This document shows positions 57,691 through 64,000 of a stretch of 64,000 nucleotides of DNA, piece by piece. Under the pieces are notes generated by a model, which was not told where the DNA came from, did not search any database, and saw only the letters and a program-made list of their open reading frames with translations. A program made the translations under genes and the position numbers. Origin of the DNA: Streptomyces sp. CB02959 (lineage in GTDB: Bacteria > Actinomycetota > Actinomycetes > Streptomycetales > Streptomycetaceae); assembly GCF_002803155.1 (NCBI RefSeq), contig NZ_NNBP01000013.1, positions 32,493 through 96,492 of the forward strand. The letters run 5' to 3'. Numbering within the stretch: the stretch's first letter is position 1; the number at the start of each line of letters is the position of its first letter.

Positions 57691-59184
57691 CTAGGGGGCG
57701 GCCGGGGCGTGAGCGTCGGGGTGGGTCGCGCCGGGCAGCGTGACGGTGAAGCGCGCGCCGCCCCCGTCGGCCTCGCCGACCTCGATGCGGCCGCCGTGCC
57801 GGTGGATGACGTCGCGGACGATGGCCAGGCCCAGACCGGCCCCGCCCTCGTCCCGGGTGCGGGCGTCGTCGAGGCGGATGAAGCGGGTGAAGACGCGTTC
57901 CCGGTCGGCCGGGGGCACTCCGGGGCCGTCGTCGGCGACGTCCAGGGTGACGGTGCCGGCCGCGCCGCGGTGTACGGCGACGCGGACGACCGAGGCGGCG
58001 TGGCGCTGGGCGTTGTCGAGGAGGTTGCCCAGCACACGGGCCAGCTGGGTGTGGCTGGCGCTGACCGGGAGGGGCTCGTCGGGCAGGTCGGCGGTGACCG
58101 GGAGGCGGTCGCCGGACCGGTGCGCCAGTTCGTCCCGGACGAGTTCGGCCAGGTCCAGGCGTTCGGCGCGGGGCCGTTCGCCGGCGTCCAGGCGGGCCAG
58201 GATCAGCAGGTCGGAGGCGACGCGTTCCAGGCGGACGGTGTCCTCGATCAGGCCGTCCAGTTCGAGCAGGTGCGGATGGGCCCGGGCGACCTCCAACTGG
58301 GTGCGGAGACTGGCGATCGGGCTGCGCAGCTCGTGCGAGGCGTCGGCGACGAACTGCCGCTGGCGTTCCACCGACTTCTCCAGGGCGGCCAGCGTGGCGT
58401 TGGTGGTCTGCGCGAGCCGGGCCACCTCGTCGCGCGACGCCGGCTGGGGGACCCGCCGGGACAGGTCGCCGCCCATGATCTCGGCGAGTTCGGCCCGGAT
58501 GCCCTCGACCGGGCGCAGGGCGCGGCGGGTCACCAACCACGTCACCGCGGCGACGACGACCAGCAGCGCCGGCAGGCCGATCAGCATCGCGTCGCGTACG
58601 CCGTCCACGGCCTGCCGCTCGGTGTTGAGGGAGGAGCCGGCGTAGATGGTGACGGTCCGACCGGTCGGCGTGGTGGCGAGCAGTCCGGCGACCCGGAAGT
58701 CCTGGGCGGGGTCGTCGTCGTGCAGGGCCAGGGTGACCGTGCGGAACGCGGCGTGGTCGGCTGCGGAGCCGCGCGCCGGGGTGTCGTCGTCGTGGTCGTC
58801 GCGGGCGTCCGACGCCGCCGTGCGGTGCGGTGCGCGGGCGAAGTCGGCCAGCGGCGGGGCGTGGTGGAGGTTGTCGCCGGCGGCCAGCACCGTGCGGTCG
58901 GCGGCGACAACCTGGACCGGCCGGTCGTCCTCGTCGGGCAGGTTGAGGTGGTCGAAGGGCGTACCGACCGCGACCTGGGTGGCGACCCCGCGGGCGGCCA
59001 CCTCCGCCTGGAGGCCGGCGCTGTCGACGAGGTTGCGCTGCAGCACGGCGAGGACCGCGGCCCCGGCGGCGACCAGTGCCAGGGCCACCACCAGGGTGGA
59101 TGCCAAGGTGGTGCGGGCCCGGACGGACCCCCACCAGCGCGGCGGGCGCGGCGGCGAGGCCACGGCGGTGGTCCGCTCAGCCAC
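57691..59184 (-). CDS. OmpR/EnvZ-type sensor histidine kinase
   Basis: A 497-residue membrane kinase from GTG 59184. Two transmembrane helices (about 23-48 and 200-222) bound an extracytoplasmic sensor of ~150 residues with an Asp/His-rich stretch (DARDDHDDD). HAMP follows (RRALRPVEGIRAELAEIMGG), then the H-box FVADASHELRSPIASLRTQL, NLLDNAQRHA, DDGPGVPP and GGAGLGLAIVRDVIHRHGG. Its start overlaps the regulator stop by eight bases. The signal is unknown, but the acidic loop might bind cations. Confidence 0.93.
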   Translation of the reverse strand: MAERTTAVASPPRPPRWWGSVRARTTLASTLVVALALVAAGAAVLAVLQRNLVDSAGLQAEVAARGVATQVAVGTPFDHLNLPDEDDRPVQVVAADRTVLAAGDNLHHAPPLADFARAPHRTAASDARDDHDDDTPARGSAADHAAFRTVTLALHDDDPAQDFRVAGLLATTPTGRTVTIYAGSSLNTERQAVDGVRDAMLIGLPALLVVVAAVTWLVTRRALRPVEGIRAELAEIMGGDLSRRVPQPASRDEVARLAQTTNATLAALEKSVERQRQFVADASHELRSPIASLRTQLEVARAHPHLLELDGLIEDTVRLERVASDLLILARLDAGERPRAERLDLAELVRDELAHRSGDRLPVTADLPDEPLPVSASHTQLARVLGNLLDNAQRHAASVVRVAVHRGAAGTVTLDVADDGPGVPPADRERVFTRFIRLDDARTRDEGGAGLGLAIVRDVIHRHGGRIEVGEADGGGARFTVTLPGATHPDAHAPAAP

Positions 59185-59854
59185 GGTCGGCGGCCAGCCG
59201 GTAACCGGCACCGCGCACGGTGGTGATCGAGCGGCGACCGAACGGGGCGTCGATCTTCCGCCGCAGTGCGCTGATGTAGACCTCGATGATGTTCGGGTCG
59301 CCGTCGTAGGCGAAGTCCCAGACGTGTTCCAGGATGTCCGCCTTGGAGACCACCTGGCCGGAGCGCGACGCCAGGTATTCCAGCACCGCGAACTCCTTCG
59401 CGGTGAGAGGTATCTCCTCCTCGCCGCGGGCGCAACGGTGCCGGTTCGGGTCCAGGACCAGGTCGCCGAGCCGCAGCACGGGGCTGCCACCGCGCGTCCG
59501 GCGGCGCAGCAGCGCGCGGACCCGGGCCAACAGGACCACGTAGGAGAACGGTTTGGTGAGGTAGTCGTCGGCGCCGGTGTCCAGCCCCTCCGCCTCGTCG
59601 TACTCGCCGTCCTTGGCGGTCAGCATCAGGATCGGGGTCTCGTCCCCGGCCGCACGCAGGGTCGCGCAGACGCGGTAGCCGTTCATCCCGGGCAGCATGA
59701 TGTCCAGGATGAGCAGGTCGTAGCCCTGGGTGGAGGCCAGGTGCAGACCCTCCCGGCCGTCGTGTGCCACGTCCACGGCGAAGCCCTCCGCTCCCAACCC
59801 CTTGGCCAGGGTGGTGGCGAGGCGTTTTTCGTCCTCCACGATCAACAGGCGCAT
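59177..59854 (-). CDS. OmpR/PhoB-type response regulator
   Basis: A 225-residue regulator. Receiver: MRLLIVEDEKRLATTLAKGL, acceptor Asp in LLILDIMLPGMNGY, Lys in TKPFSY. The winged-helix output has EIPLTAKEFAVLEYLASRSG, IIEVYISALRRKID and TTVRGAGYRL. It forms an operon with the kinase. Upstream, four copies of CTTCAGG (one inverted) form a likely binding array shared with the divergent PepSY gene. Confidence 0.95.
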   Translation of the reverse strand: MRLLIVEDEKRLATTLAKGLGAEGFAVDVAHDGREGLHLASTQGYDLLILDIMLPGMNGYRVCATLRAAGDETPILMLTAKDGEYDEAEGLDTGADDYLTKPFSYVVLLARVRALLRRRTRGGSPVLRLGDLVLDPNRHRCARGEEEIPLTAKEFAVLEYLASRSGQVVSKADILEHVWDFAYDGDPNIIEVYISALRRKIDAPFGRRSITTVRGAGYRLAADRG

Positions 59855-59877
59855 GCCGTCAGCCTGCCAGACCGTTC

Positions 59878-59916
59878 CTGAAGCGCTCTTCAGGAAGCTT
59901 CAGGTCGGCTTCAGGT
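59878..59916. promoter_or_regulatory. OmpR-type tandem repeat operator
   Basis: CTTCAGG occurs at 59889, 59899 and 59910 in direct orientation (10 and 11 bp apart) and once inverted as CCTGAAG at 59878. About one helical turn between units is the pattern bound by OmpR/PhoB dimers. It sits between the two-component operon and the PepSY gene. Confidence 0.82.
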
Positions 59917-59993
59917 TCGGGACGGCACGGTGGTGACCGTTCTGACACGCCGTCGGCCGGACCGGGTCCGGCCGCCACCATCAGGAGGTTCCC

Positions 59994-60356
59994 ATGGCAG
60001 CATCCCGCATCCGCCGCGCACTGACCGGCCGCCGCCGCTGGCTCGCGGCCGGCGCCGCCGCGGTCGTGTTCGCCGCGGGCGGCACCGCGGTCGCCGTCGC
60101 GGCCACCGGCGACCCGGCCGGGCCGTCGGACACCGGTCGGCAGCGGGCCGTCGACGCCGCGCGCAAGGTGGTGCCGGACGGCCGGGTCGTCTCGGTGGAG
60201 CCGGACCACGAGCACGGCGTCCGGGTGTGGGAGGTGGAACTCCGCACCGGGAACGGCGTCGAGCACGAGGTGGACGTCAGCACGGCGCACGCGAAGGTGG
60301 TCGGCCACAGCATCGACCACGACGACGACGGTCCCGGCCACCGGGACGACGACTGA
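59994..60356 (+). CDS. secreted PepSY-domain protein
   Basis: A 120-residue exported protein. RRRWLAAGAAAVVFAAGGTA forms the signal/anchor. The PepSY core is RAVDAARKVVPDGRVVSVEP followed by VWEVELRTGNGVEHEVDVST. It ends in an acidic His/Asp tail (IDHDDDGPGHRDDD), matching the Asp/His loop of the neighbouring kinase. PepSY proteins inhibit secreted proteases or modulate kinases. GGAGGTTCCC precedes ATG. The tandem repeats upstream suggest control by the divergent OmpR-type regulator. Confidence 0.85.
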   Translation: MAASRIRRALTGRRRWLAAGAAAVVFAAGGTAVAVAATGDPAGPSDTGRQRAVDAARKVVPDGRVVSVEPDHEHGVRVWEVELRTGNGVEHEVDVSTAHAKVVGHSIDHDDDGPGHRDDD

Positions 60357-60401
60357 CCGTCGGAACGGGTCCGCCACGGACCCCGGGGCCTCGTCCGTTG
60401 T

Positions 60402-60433
60402 GCTCCCCACCGTCGCGACCGGCGGCGGGGAGC
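60402..60433. terminator. bidirectional terminator hairpin
   Basis: GCTCCCC (60402-60408) pairs with GGGGAGC (60427-60433), extended by three pairs after one A-C mismatch. It separates the convergent PepSY and LysR genes. Confidence 0.6.
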
Positions 60434-60441
60434 GCCGTCCG

Positions 60442-61362
60442 TCAGCGGGCACCACGCGTCCCGGGCGGCAGGTCGCAGGCGTCGAGCAGCTTCAGGACCT
60501 GTTGCACGGCGGCGTCGGGGCCGTCCGAGCGGTGCACGGCGGCGACCGCGGTCTCCAGGTAGGGGGAATCGCCGTGCAGGGGGCGGTAGGCCACGCCGGG
60601 GATGCCCAGCGTGCGTACCTGCTCGGGGGCGAGCGCCAGGCACAGGCCGGCGGCGACGTAGCTGAGCAGCCCCGGCAGGTCGTCCGCGTGGCCGCGTGGC
60701 CGGGGCGTGAAGCCGGCCTGCGCGCAGGCGAGCGCGACCTGCTCGGCCAGTCCGGGCAGGGCGCCCGGCTTGGGCATCGCGAACTGCTCCTCGGCGAGTT
60801 CCCGCAGGTCGAGGCGTGACTTGGCGACGAGCGGATGGTGTTCGGGAAGGACCGCCACCAGCCGCTCTACGCCGATCCGCCGGACGGTCAGTCGTTCCGT
60901 GCCGGTGACGGGGAGCCGAACCAGTGCGAGGTCGAGCGTCCCGGCCTGGAGCATGTCGACCAGCTCCGCGGACGGGTGCTGACCCAGGTGCAGCCGCAGA
61001 CCGGGCAACTGCGCGTGGGTGCGGCGCAGCAGGCGCGGCAGGAGGTCGTAGCCGAGGCTGCTGATGAACCCGAGCCGGAGCTCGCCCTCGTGTCCGCCGG
61101 CGATCCGCCGGGCCCGGTCCACGGCGGCGGCCTGCGCTTCGAGCAGCCGCCGGGCGTCCTCGGCGAACGCGCGCCCGGCCGGGGTGAGTCGGGCTCCCCG
61201 CGGCAGGCGGTCGAACAGGGTGACGCCGAGGCCGCGCTCCAGTCGCTGGATCGCCTGGCTGAGCGGTGGCTGCCGCATGGTGAGCCGCTCGGCAGCGCGG
61301 CCGAAGTGCTGTTCCTCGGCCAGCACGACGACCTGCTGGAGGAGGCGCTGAGTCAATTCCAT
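60442..61362 (-). CDS. LysR-family regulator
   Basis: A 306-residue LysR regulator. The helix-turn-helix is FGRAAERLTMRQPPLSQAIQ followed by RLERGLGVTLFDRLPRGARL. The periplasmic-binding-protein-like effector domain starts near residue 90 (GELRLGFISSLGYDLLPRLL). ATG 61362 is chosen from the family N-terminus; an ATG four codons upstream is possible. It is divergent from a CoA-transferase cassette, with a palindrome covering its start codon, so it likely controls that cassette in response to a CoA-ester precursor. Confidence 0.93.
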   Translation of the reverse strand: MELTQRLLQQVVVLAEEQHFGRAAERLTMRQPPLSQAIQRLERGLGVTLFDRLPRGARLTPAGRAFAEDARRLLEAQAAAVDRARRIAGGHEGELRLGFISSLGYDLLPRLLRRTHAQLPGLRLHLGQHPSAELVDMLQAGTLDLALVRLPVTGTERLTVRRIGVERLVAVLPEHHPLVAKSRLDLRELAEEQFAMPKPGALPGLAEQVALACAQAGFTPRPRGHADDLPGLLSYVAAGLCLALAPEQVRTLGIPGVAYRPLHGDSPYLETAVAAVHRSDGPDAAVQQVLKLLDACDLPPGTRGAR

Positions 61363-61380
61363 ATGGCACAGCATATGGAA
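61357..61380. promoter_or_regulatory. palindrome over the LysR start codon
   Basis: TTCCATATG (61357-61365) and CATATGGAA (61372-61380) are perfect 9-bp arms around GCACAG. The left arm includes the LysR initiation codon. Likely autoregulatory LysR site. Confidence 0.72.
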
Positions 61381-61483
61381 GTCGCCGGAAGGAAGTATTG
61401 GACGATATGGGGTGCCTGGGATTTGACTGGCCGTCAACGGTCCGGCGAGCGAAGCCGGCCCCGGTGGAGATCGGAGACGTGCC

Positions 61484-62665
61484 ATGTCGACAGGACGGGA
61501 AGCGGGCGGTGGCGTCGGTCCGCTGAACGGCGTGCGGGTGGTCGAGCTGGCCAGCGTGATCATGGGCCCGTACGCGGCCCAACAGCTCGGCGACCTGGGG
61601 GCGGACGTGATCAAGGTCGAACCGCCGACCGGCGACCTGACCCGCCACTACCCACCGACCCGCAGCCCCGGGATGGGGGTGATGACCCTCAACCTCAACC
61701 GCAACAAGCGCAGCGTCGCCCTCGACCTCAAGGCGCCGGGCGGCCGCGACGCCCTGCTCGCCCTCCTCGCGACCGCGGACGTCTTCCTCACCAACGTCCG
61801 CCCGCAGGCCCTGCGGCGCCTCGACCTGGCCTACGAGGACGTGGCGGCCGTCAACTCCGGCCTGGTCTACCTCAACGCCCAGGGCTTCCGCAGCGATTCG
61901 TCGCTCGGTGGGCATGCGGCCTACGACGACGTCGTGCAGGCAGCCTCCGGCCTGGTGTGGCTGAACGACCAGGTCAGCGGCGTTCCGCACTACGTCCCCA
62001 CGGTGCTGGCGGACAAGATCTGCGGCCTGGTGATCGTGCAGTCCGTGCTCGCCGCGCTCCACCACCGCGACCGCACCGGCCAAGGCCAGCACGTCGAGGT
62101 CCCGATGGCCGACACCATGCTGGCCTTCAACCTCGTCGAGCACCTGGCGGCGGCGACCCACAACCCGCCCGCGGGGCCGATCGGCTACCCGCGGGCGCTC
62201 AGCCCCGGCCGCGCGGCCTCCCACACGGCGGACGGCCGGATGTGCATCCTGCCCTACAGCGACCGCAACTGGCGTGACTTCTTCGCCTTCGTCGGCCGCC
62301 CGGAACTGGCCGACGACCCACGCTTCGCGTCGTACGCCGCACGTGTCCGCAATGTCGACGAACTCTACGTACTGGTCGGCGAGTTCACGCCCCGGCACAC
62401 CAACGCGCAGTGGCAGGAGTTCTGCGACGCGGCCAGTATCCCCGCCGCCCCGGTGCTGAGCCTGGCGGAGGCCGCCACCAGCGCCTACGCCACCGAAGGC
62501 GGTCTGCTCCAGGACGCCGAACACCCCACTGAGGGCGGCTACCGCCTCATCGGCCAGCCCGTGCGCTTCTGGGCCACGCCGGCCGGCCTGCACCGGCACT
62601 GCCCGCGGATCGGCGAGCACACCGAGGAGGTCCTCGCCGAGATCGGCCACCGGCCGTCCGCCTGA
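61484..62665 (+). CDS. class III (CaiB/BaiF) CoA-transferase
   Basis: A 393-residue family III CoA-transferase. VVELASVIMGPYAAQQLGDL then GADVIKVEPPTGDLTRHYPP is the standard N-terminal signature, with the catalytic Asp expected near AAYDDVVQAASGLVW. LADKICGLVIVQSVLAAL is also typical. It moves CoA between acids. Start ATG 61484 after GGAGATCGGAGACGTGCC. It heads a cassette with an enoyl-CoA hydratase (49 bp later) and an acyl-CoA dehydrogenase, so it probably activates an acid for beta-oxidation. Confidence 0.93.
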   Translation: MSTGREAGGGVGPLNGVRVVELASVIMGPYAAQQLGDLGADVIKVEPPTGDLTRHYPPTRSPGMGVMTLNLNRNKRSVALDLKAPGGRDALLALLATADVFLTNVRPQALRRLDLAYEDVAAVNSGLVYLNAQGFRSDSSLGGHAAYDDVVQAASGLVWLNDQVSGVPHYVPTVLADKICGLVIVQSVLAALHHRDRTGQGQHVEVPMADTMLAFNLVEHLAAATHNPPAGPIGYPRALSPGRAASHTADGRMCILPYSDRNWRDFFAFVGRPELADDPRFASYAARVRNVDELYVLVGEFTPRHTNAQWQEFCDAASIPAAPVLSLAEAATSAYATEGGLLQDAEHPTEGGYRLIGQPVRFWATPAGLHRHCPRIGEHTEEVLAEIGHRPSA

Positions 62666-62714
62666 GCCGCCGACAGCCACCAACCCCCGCACCCGCGAAC
62701 CGGATCGAGGACCC

Positions 62715-63542
62715 GTGAACGAGCAAGCACCCCTGGACGAACAGGCAGCGCCGAACGAGCCGGAGCCGCTGCGCGTCGAGCACCGGCCGAACGGCGTCAC
62801 GGTGCTCACCTTCGACAACCCCGACAAGCGCAATCCGATGACCGGACGGCTGACCGCACAGTGGCGGCGCGCCATGCGGTCCCTGCGCCAGGAACCCGAC
62901 CTGCGCGCCGTCGTGATCACCGGCACCGGCCCCGCGTTCTGCTCGGGCGCCGACCTGGGGGAACTCGCCGACCGGCACGGCCAGGGCCTCCCCGGCACCC
63001 GGGCCCGACTGTCGGACTTCTACCGGACCTGGCTGGCCGTCCGTGACCTGCCCGTCCCCACCGTGGCGGCCGTCAACGGCCACGCGGTGGGCGCCGGACT
63101 GGCGCTGGCCCTGGCCTGCGACCTGCGGTACGCCGCGGCGGAGGCGAAGCTCGGCGCGCCGTTCGTCCGACTCGGCCTGCATCCGGGCATGGCCACCACC
63201 GCCCTGCTCACCGAGGCCGTCGGCCCGTCCAGGGCACGGGAACTGCTGTTGACCGGGCGGCTGATCAGCGGAGCGCGAGCCGCCGCCATCGGCATGGTGC
63301 ACGAGGCGCTGCCGGCCGACCGGGTGCTTCGGACCGCGCTCGACGTGGCCGACGAGATCGCCGCCGCGGCCCCGCTGGCGGTCCGGCTGACCAAGAGCGG
63401 CCTGGCCCAGGGACAGCCCACTGTCGAACAGGCGCTGACCTGGGAGGGACTCGCCCAGTCGGTGACGACCACCACCGACGACTTCCGCGAGGGCGTCCAG
63501 GCCCGCCGGGAGCGCCGCCGCCCGCACTTCACGGGCGCCTGA
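62715..63542 (+). CDS. enoyl-CoA hydratase/isomerase family protein
   Basis: A 275-residue crotonase-fold enzyme from GTG 62715 with GAGGACCC upstream. It has NGVTVLTFDNPDKRNPMTGR, the oxyanion segments GTGPAFCSGADLGELA and VAAVNGHAVGAGLALALACD, and FVRLGLHPGMATTALL. One of the two hydratase glutamates appears absent in that last segment (Gly/His instead), so an isomerase or hydrolase relative is possible. It follows the CoA-transferase in the same unit. Confidence 0.92.
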   Translation: MNEQAPLDEQAAPNEPEPLRVEHRPNGVTVLTFDNPDKRNPMTGRLTAQWRRAMRSLRQEPDLRAVVITGTGPAFCSGADLGELADRHGQGLPGTRARLSDFYRTWLAVRDLPVPTVAAVNGHAVGAGLALALACDLRYAAAEAKLGAPFVRLGLHPGMATTALLTEAVGPSRARELLLTGRLISGARAAAIGMVHEALPADRVLRTALDVADEIAAAAPLAVRLTKSGLAQGQPTVEQALTWEGLAQSVTTTTDDFREGVQARRERRRPHFTGA

Positions 63543-63605
63543 CCACCGCCGCCGACCACATCCCCACCACCCCGTATGCCCACCAATCCGTCCGAGGAGC
63601 ACCCG

Positions 63606-64000
63606 ATGACCCTCTCCACCCTCGACCTCGGGACCGTTCAACTTCCCCCCGAAACAATCCGGTTGCGACAGGAGGTGCGCGAGTTCCTCGCCGCGGAGCG
63701 GGCCGCCGGCACCGTCCTGGGCCGGCCCGATTCCTGGCTGACCGGCTGGGACCCCGCGTTCACCCGCCGCCTGGCCCGGCGCGGCTGGGTCGGCATGACC
63801 CTGCCGCGGACCTACGGCGGCGGCGGGCGCAGCAACCTGGAACGCTACGTCGTCATCGAGGAGTTGCTGGCCGCCGGCGCCCCGGTCTCCGCCCACTGGG
63901 TCGCCGACCGGCAGGCCGGACCCACCATCCTGCGCCACGGCACCGAGGCGCAGCGGAACCACTTCCTGCCCCGGATCGCCGCCGGCGCGTGCTTCTTCTC
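63606..64000 (+). CDS. acyl-CoA dehydrogenase, N-terminal part (runs off window)
   Basis: The reading frame from ATG 63606 is open to the end of the window (131 codons). It reads PPETIRLRQEVREFLAAERA, then RRLARRGWVGMTLPRTYGGG and LERYVVIEELLAAGAPVSAH, the N-terminal helical domain of acyl-CoA dehydrogenases. CGAGGAGCACCCG precedes the start. It continues the CoA-transferase/hydratase cassette. The FAD and base residues lie beyond the window. Confidence 0.9.
   Translation, partial: MTLSTLDLGTVQLPPETIRLRQEVREFLAAERAAGTVLGRPDSWLTGWDPAFTRRLARRGWVGMTLPRTYGGGGRSNLERYVVIEELLAAGAPVSAHWVADRQAGPTILRHGTEAQRNHFLPRIAAGACFF

Noticed and set aside
1..64000. Hundreds of long overlapping reading frames on the strand opposite to each gene
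   Set aside because: GC-rich actinobacterial DNA produces long opposite-strand frames. They are Arg/Pro/Gly/Ala-rich, lack domain motifs and ribosome sites, and overlap genes with clear motifs.
1..64000. tRNA, rRNA and integration sites
   Set aside because: No T-loop (GGTTCGAATCC-like) with matching acceptor stem, no rRNA core sequence, and no integrase or flanking direct repeats were seen by eye. A tRNAscan/Infernal run would be decisive.

Overview
This 64 kb window is high-GC actinobacterial chromosome, most likely from Streptomyces or a close relative. The evidence is the very strong G/C bias at third codon positions, many GTG starts, Shine-Dalgarno boxes of the GGAGG type, and many small one-component regulators facing the gene they control. 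It contains 63 coding entries including partial genes and remnants. I saw no rRNA, tRNA, CRISPR array, intact transposase or prophage. It reads as accessory or arm-type chromosome full of small regulated cassettes rather than housekeeping genes.

1-7.7 kb: a truncated secreted protein, an APC-type permease converging on a kdpB with no kdpA or kdpC beside it, a GH15 trehalase/glucoamylase-type enzyme and a methyltransferase. 7.8-12.5 kb: a phosphatase-like lipoprotein, a flavoprotein, a TetR/hydrolase pair with a clear operator, a deacetylase gene that has lost its centre but keeps a MerR-type operator, and a GNAT enzyme. 12.6-15.5 kb: a self-contained cytochrome P450 operon (ferredoxin, ferredoxin reductase, P450). 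16-21 kb: a membrane acyltransferase, an FAD monooxygenase, a penicillin-binding-protein-like hydrolase and a small secreted protein. 21-25.8 kb: a PaoABC-type molybdenum aldehyde oxidoreductase operon opposite a TetR gene whose intergenic region has two palindromes. 25.8-28.7 kb: a decayed short-chain dehydrogenase, a nested hairpin, and a TetR / metallo-hydrolase / CMD cassette.

28.8-36 kb is the most coherent regulatory region. A DevR/DosR-like response regulator, a DevS-like double-GAF kinase with the expected heme-ligand histidine, a flavohemoglobin-like protein, an FMN split-barrel protein and an orphan cytochrome oxidase subunit I share a 16-bp palindrome (arms AGGGCCG and CGGCCCT). 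It lies upstream of three transcription units. This looks like a local hypoxia/NO/redox regulon resembling the actinobacterial dormancy (OsdRK/DevRS) system.

36-45.3 kb: a stand-alone EF-G domain IV protein, an SDR/XRE pair, a heme-type YqcI/YcgG (GntA-like) N-hydroxylase, a stand-alone TOPRIM protein, a phosphatidylserine-decarboxylase-like pyruvoyl enzyme of the amino-acid-decarboxylase branch, and a PadR/acyl-CoA dehydrogenase pair with a perfect PadR-type operator. 45.4-51.2 kb: a frame-broken gene, a carboxylesterase, an aldo/keto reductase, an unrecognised hendecad coiled-coil protein and a secreted protein. 51.4-60.4 kb: DedA-kinase-regulator translationally coupled genes, an NsrR/Hmp nitric-oxide module, a cupin with an overlapping 15-codon upstream ORF, a beta-carbonic anhydrase, and an OmpR-type two-component system opposite a PepSY protein. 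60.4-64 kb: a LysR gene opposite a CoA-thioester catabolic cassette (CoA-transferase, enoyl-CoA hydratase, acyl-CoA dehydrogenase) that runs off the window.

Functions are from reading motifs by eye. No database search or structure prediction was run.
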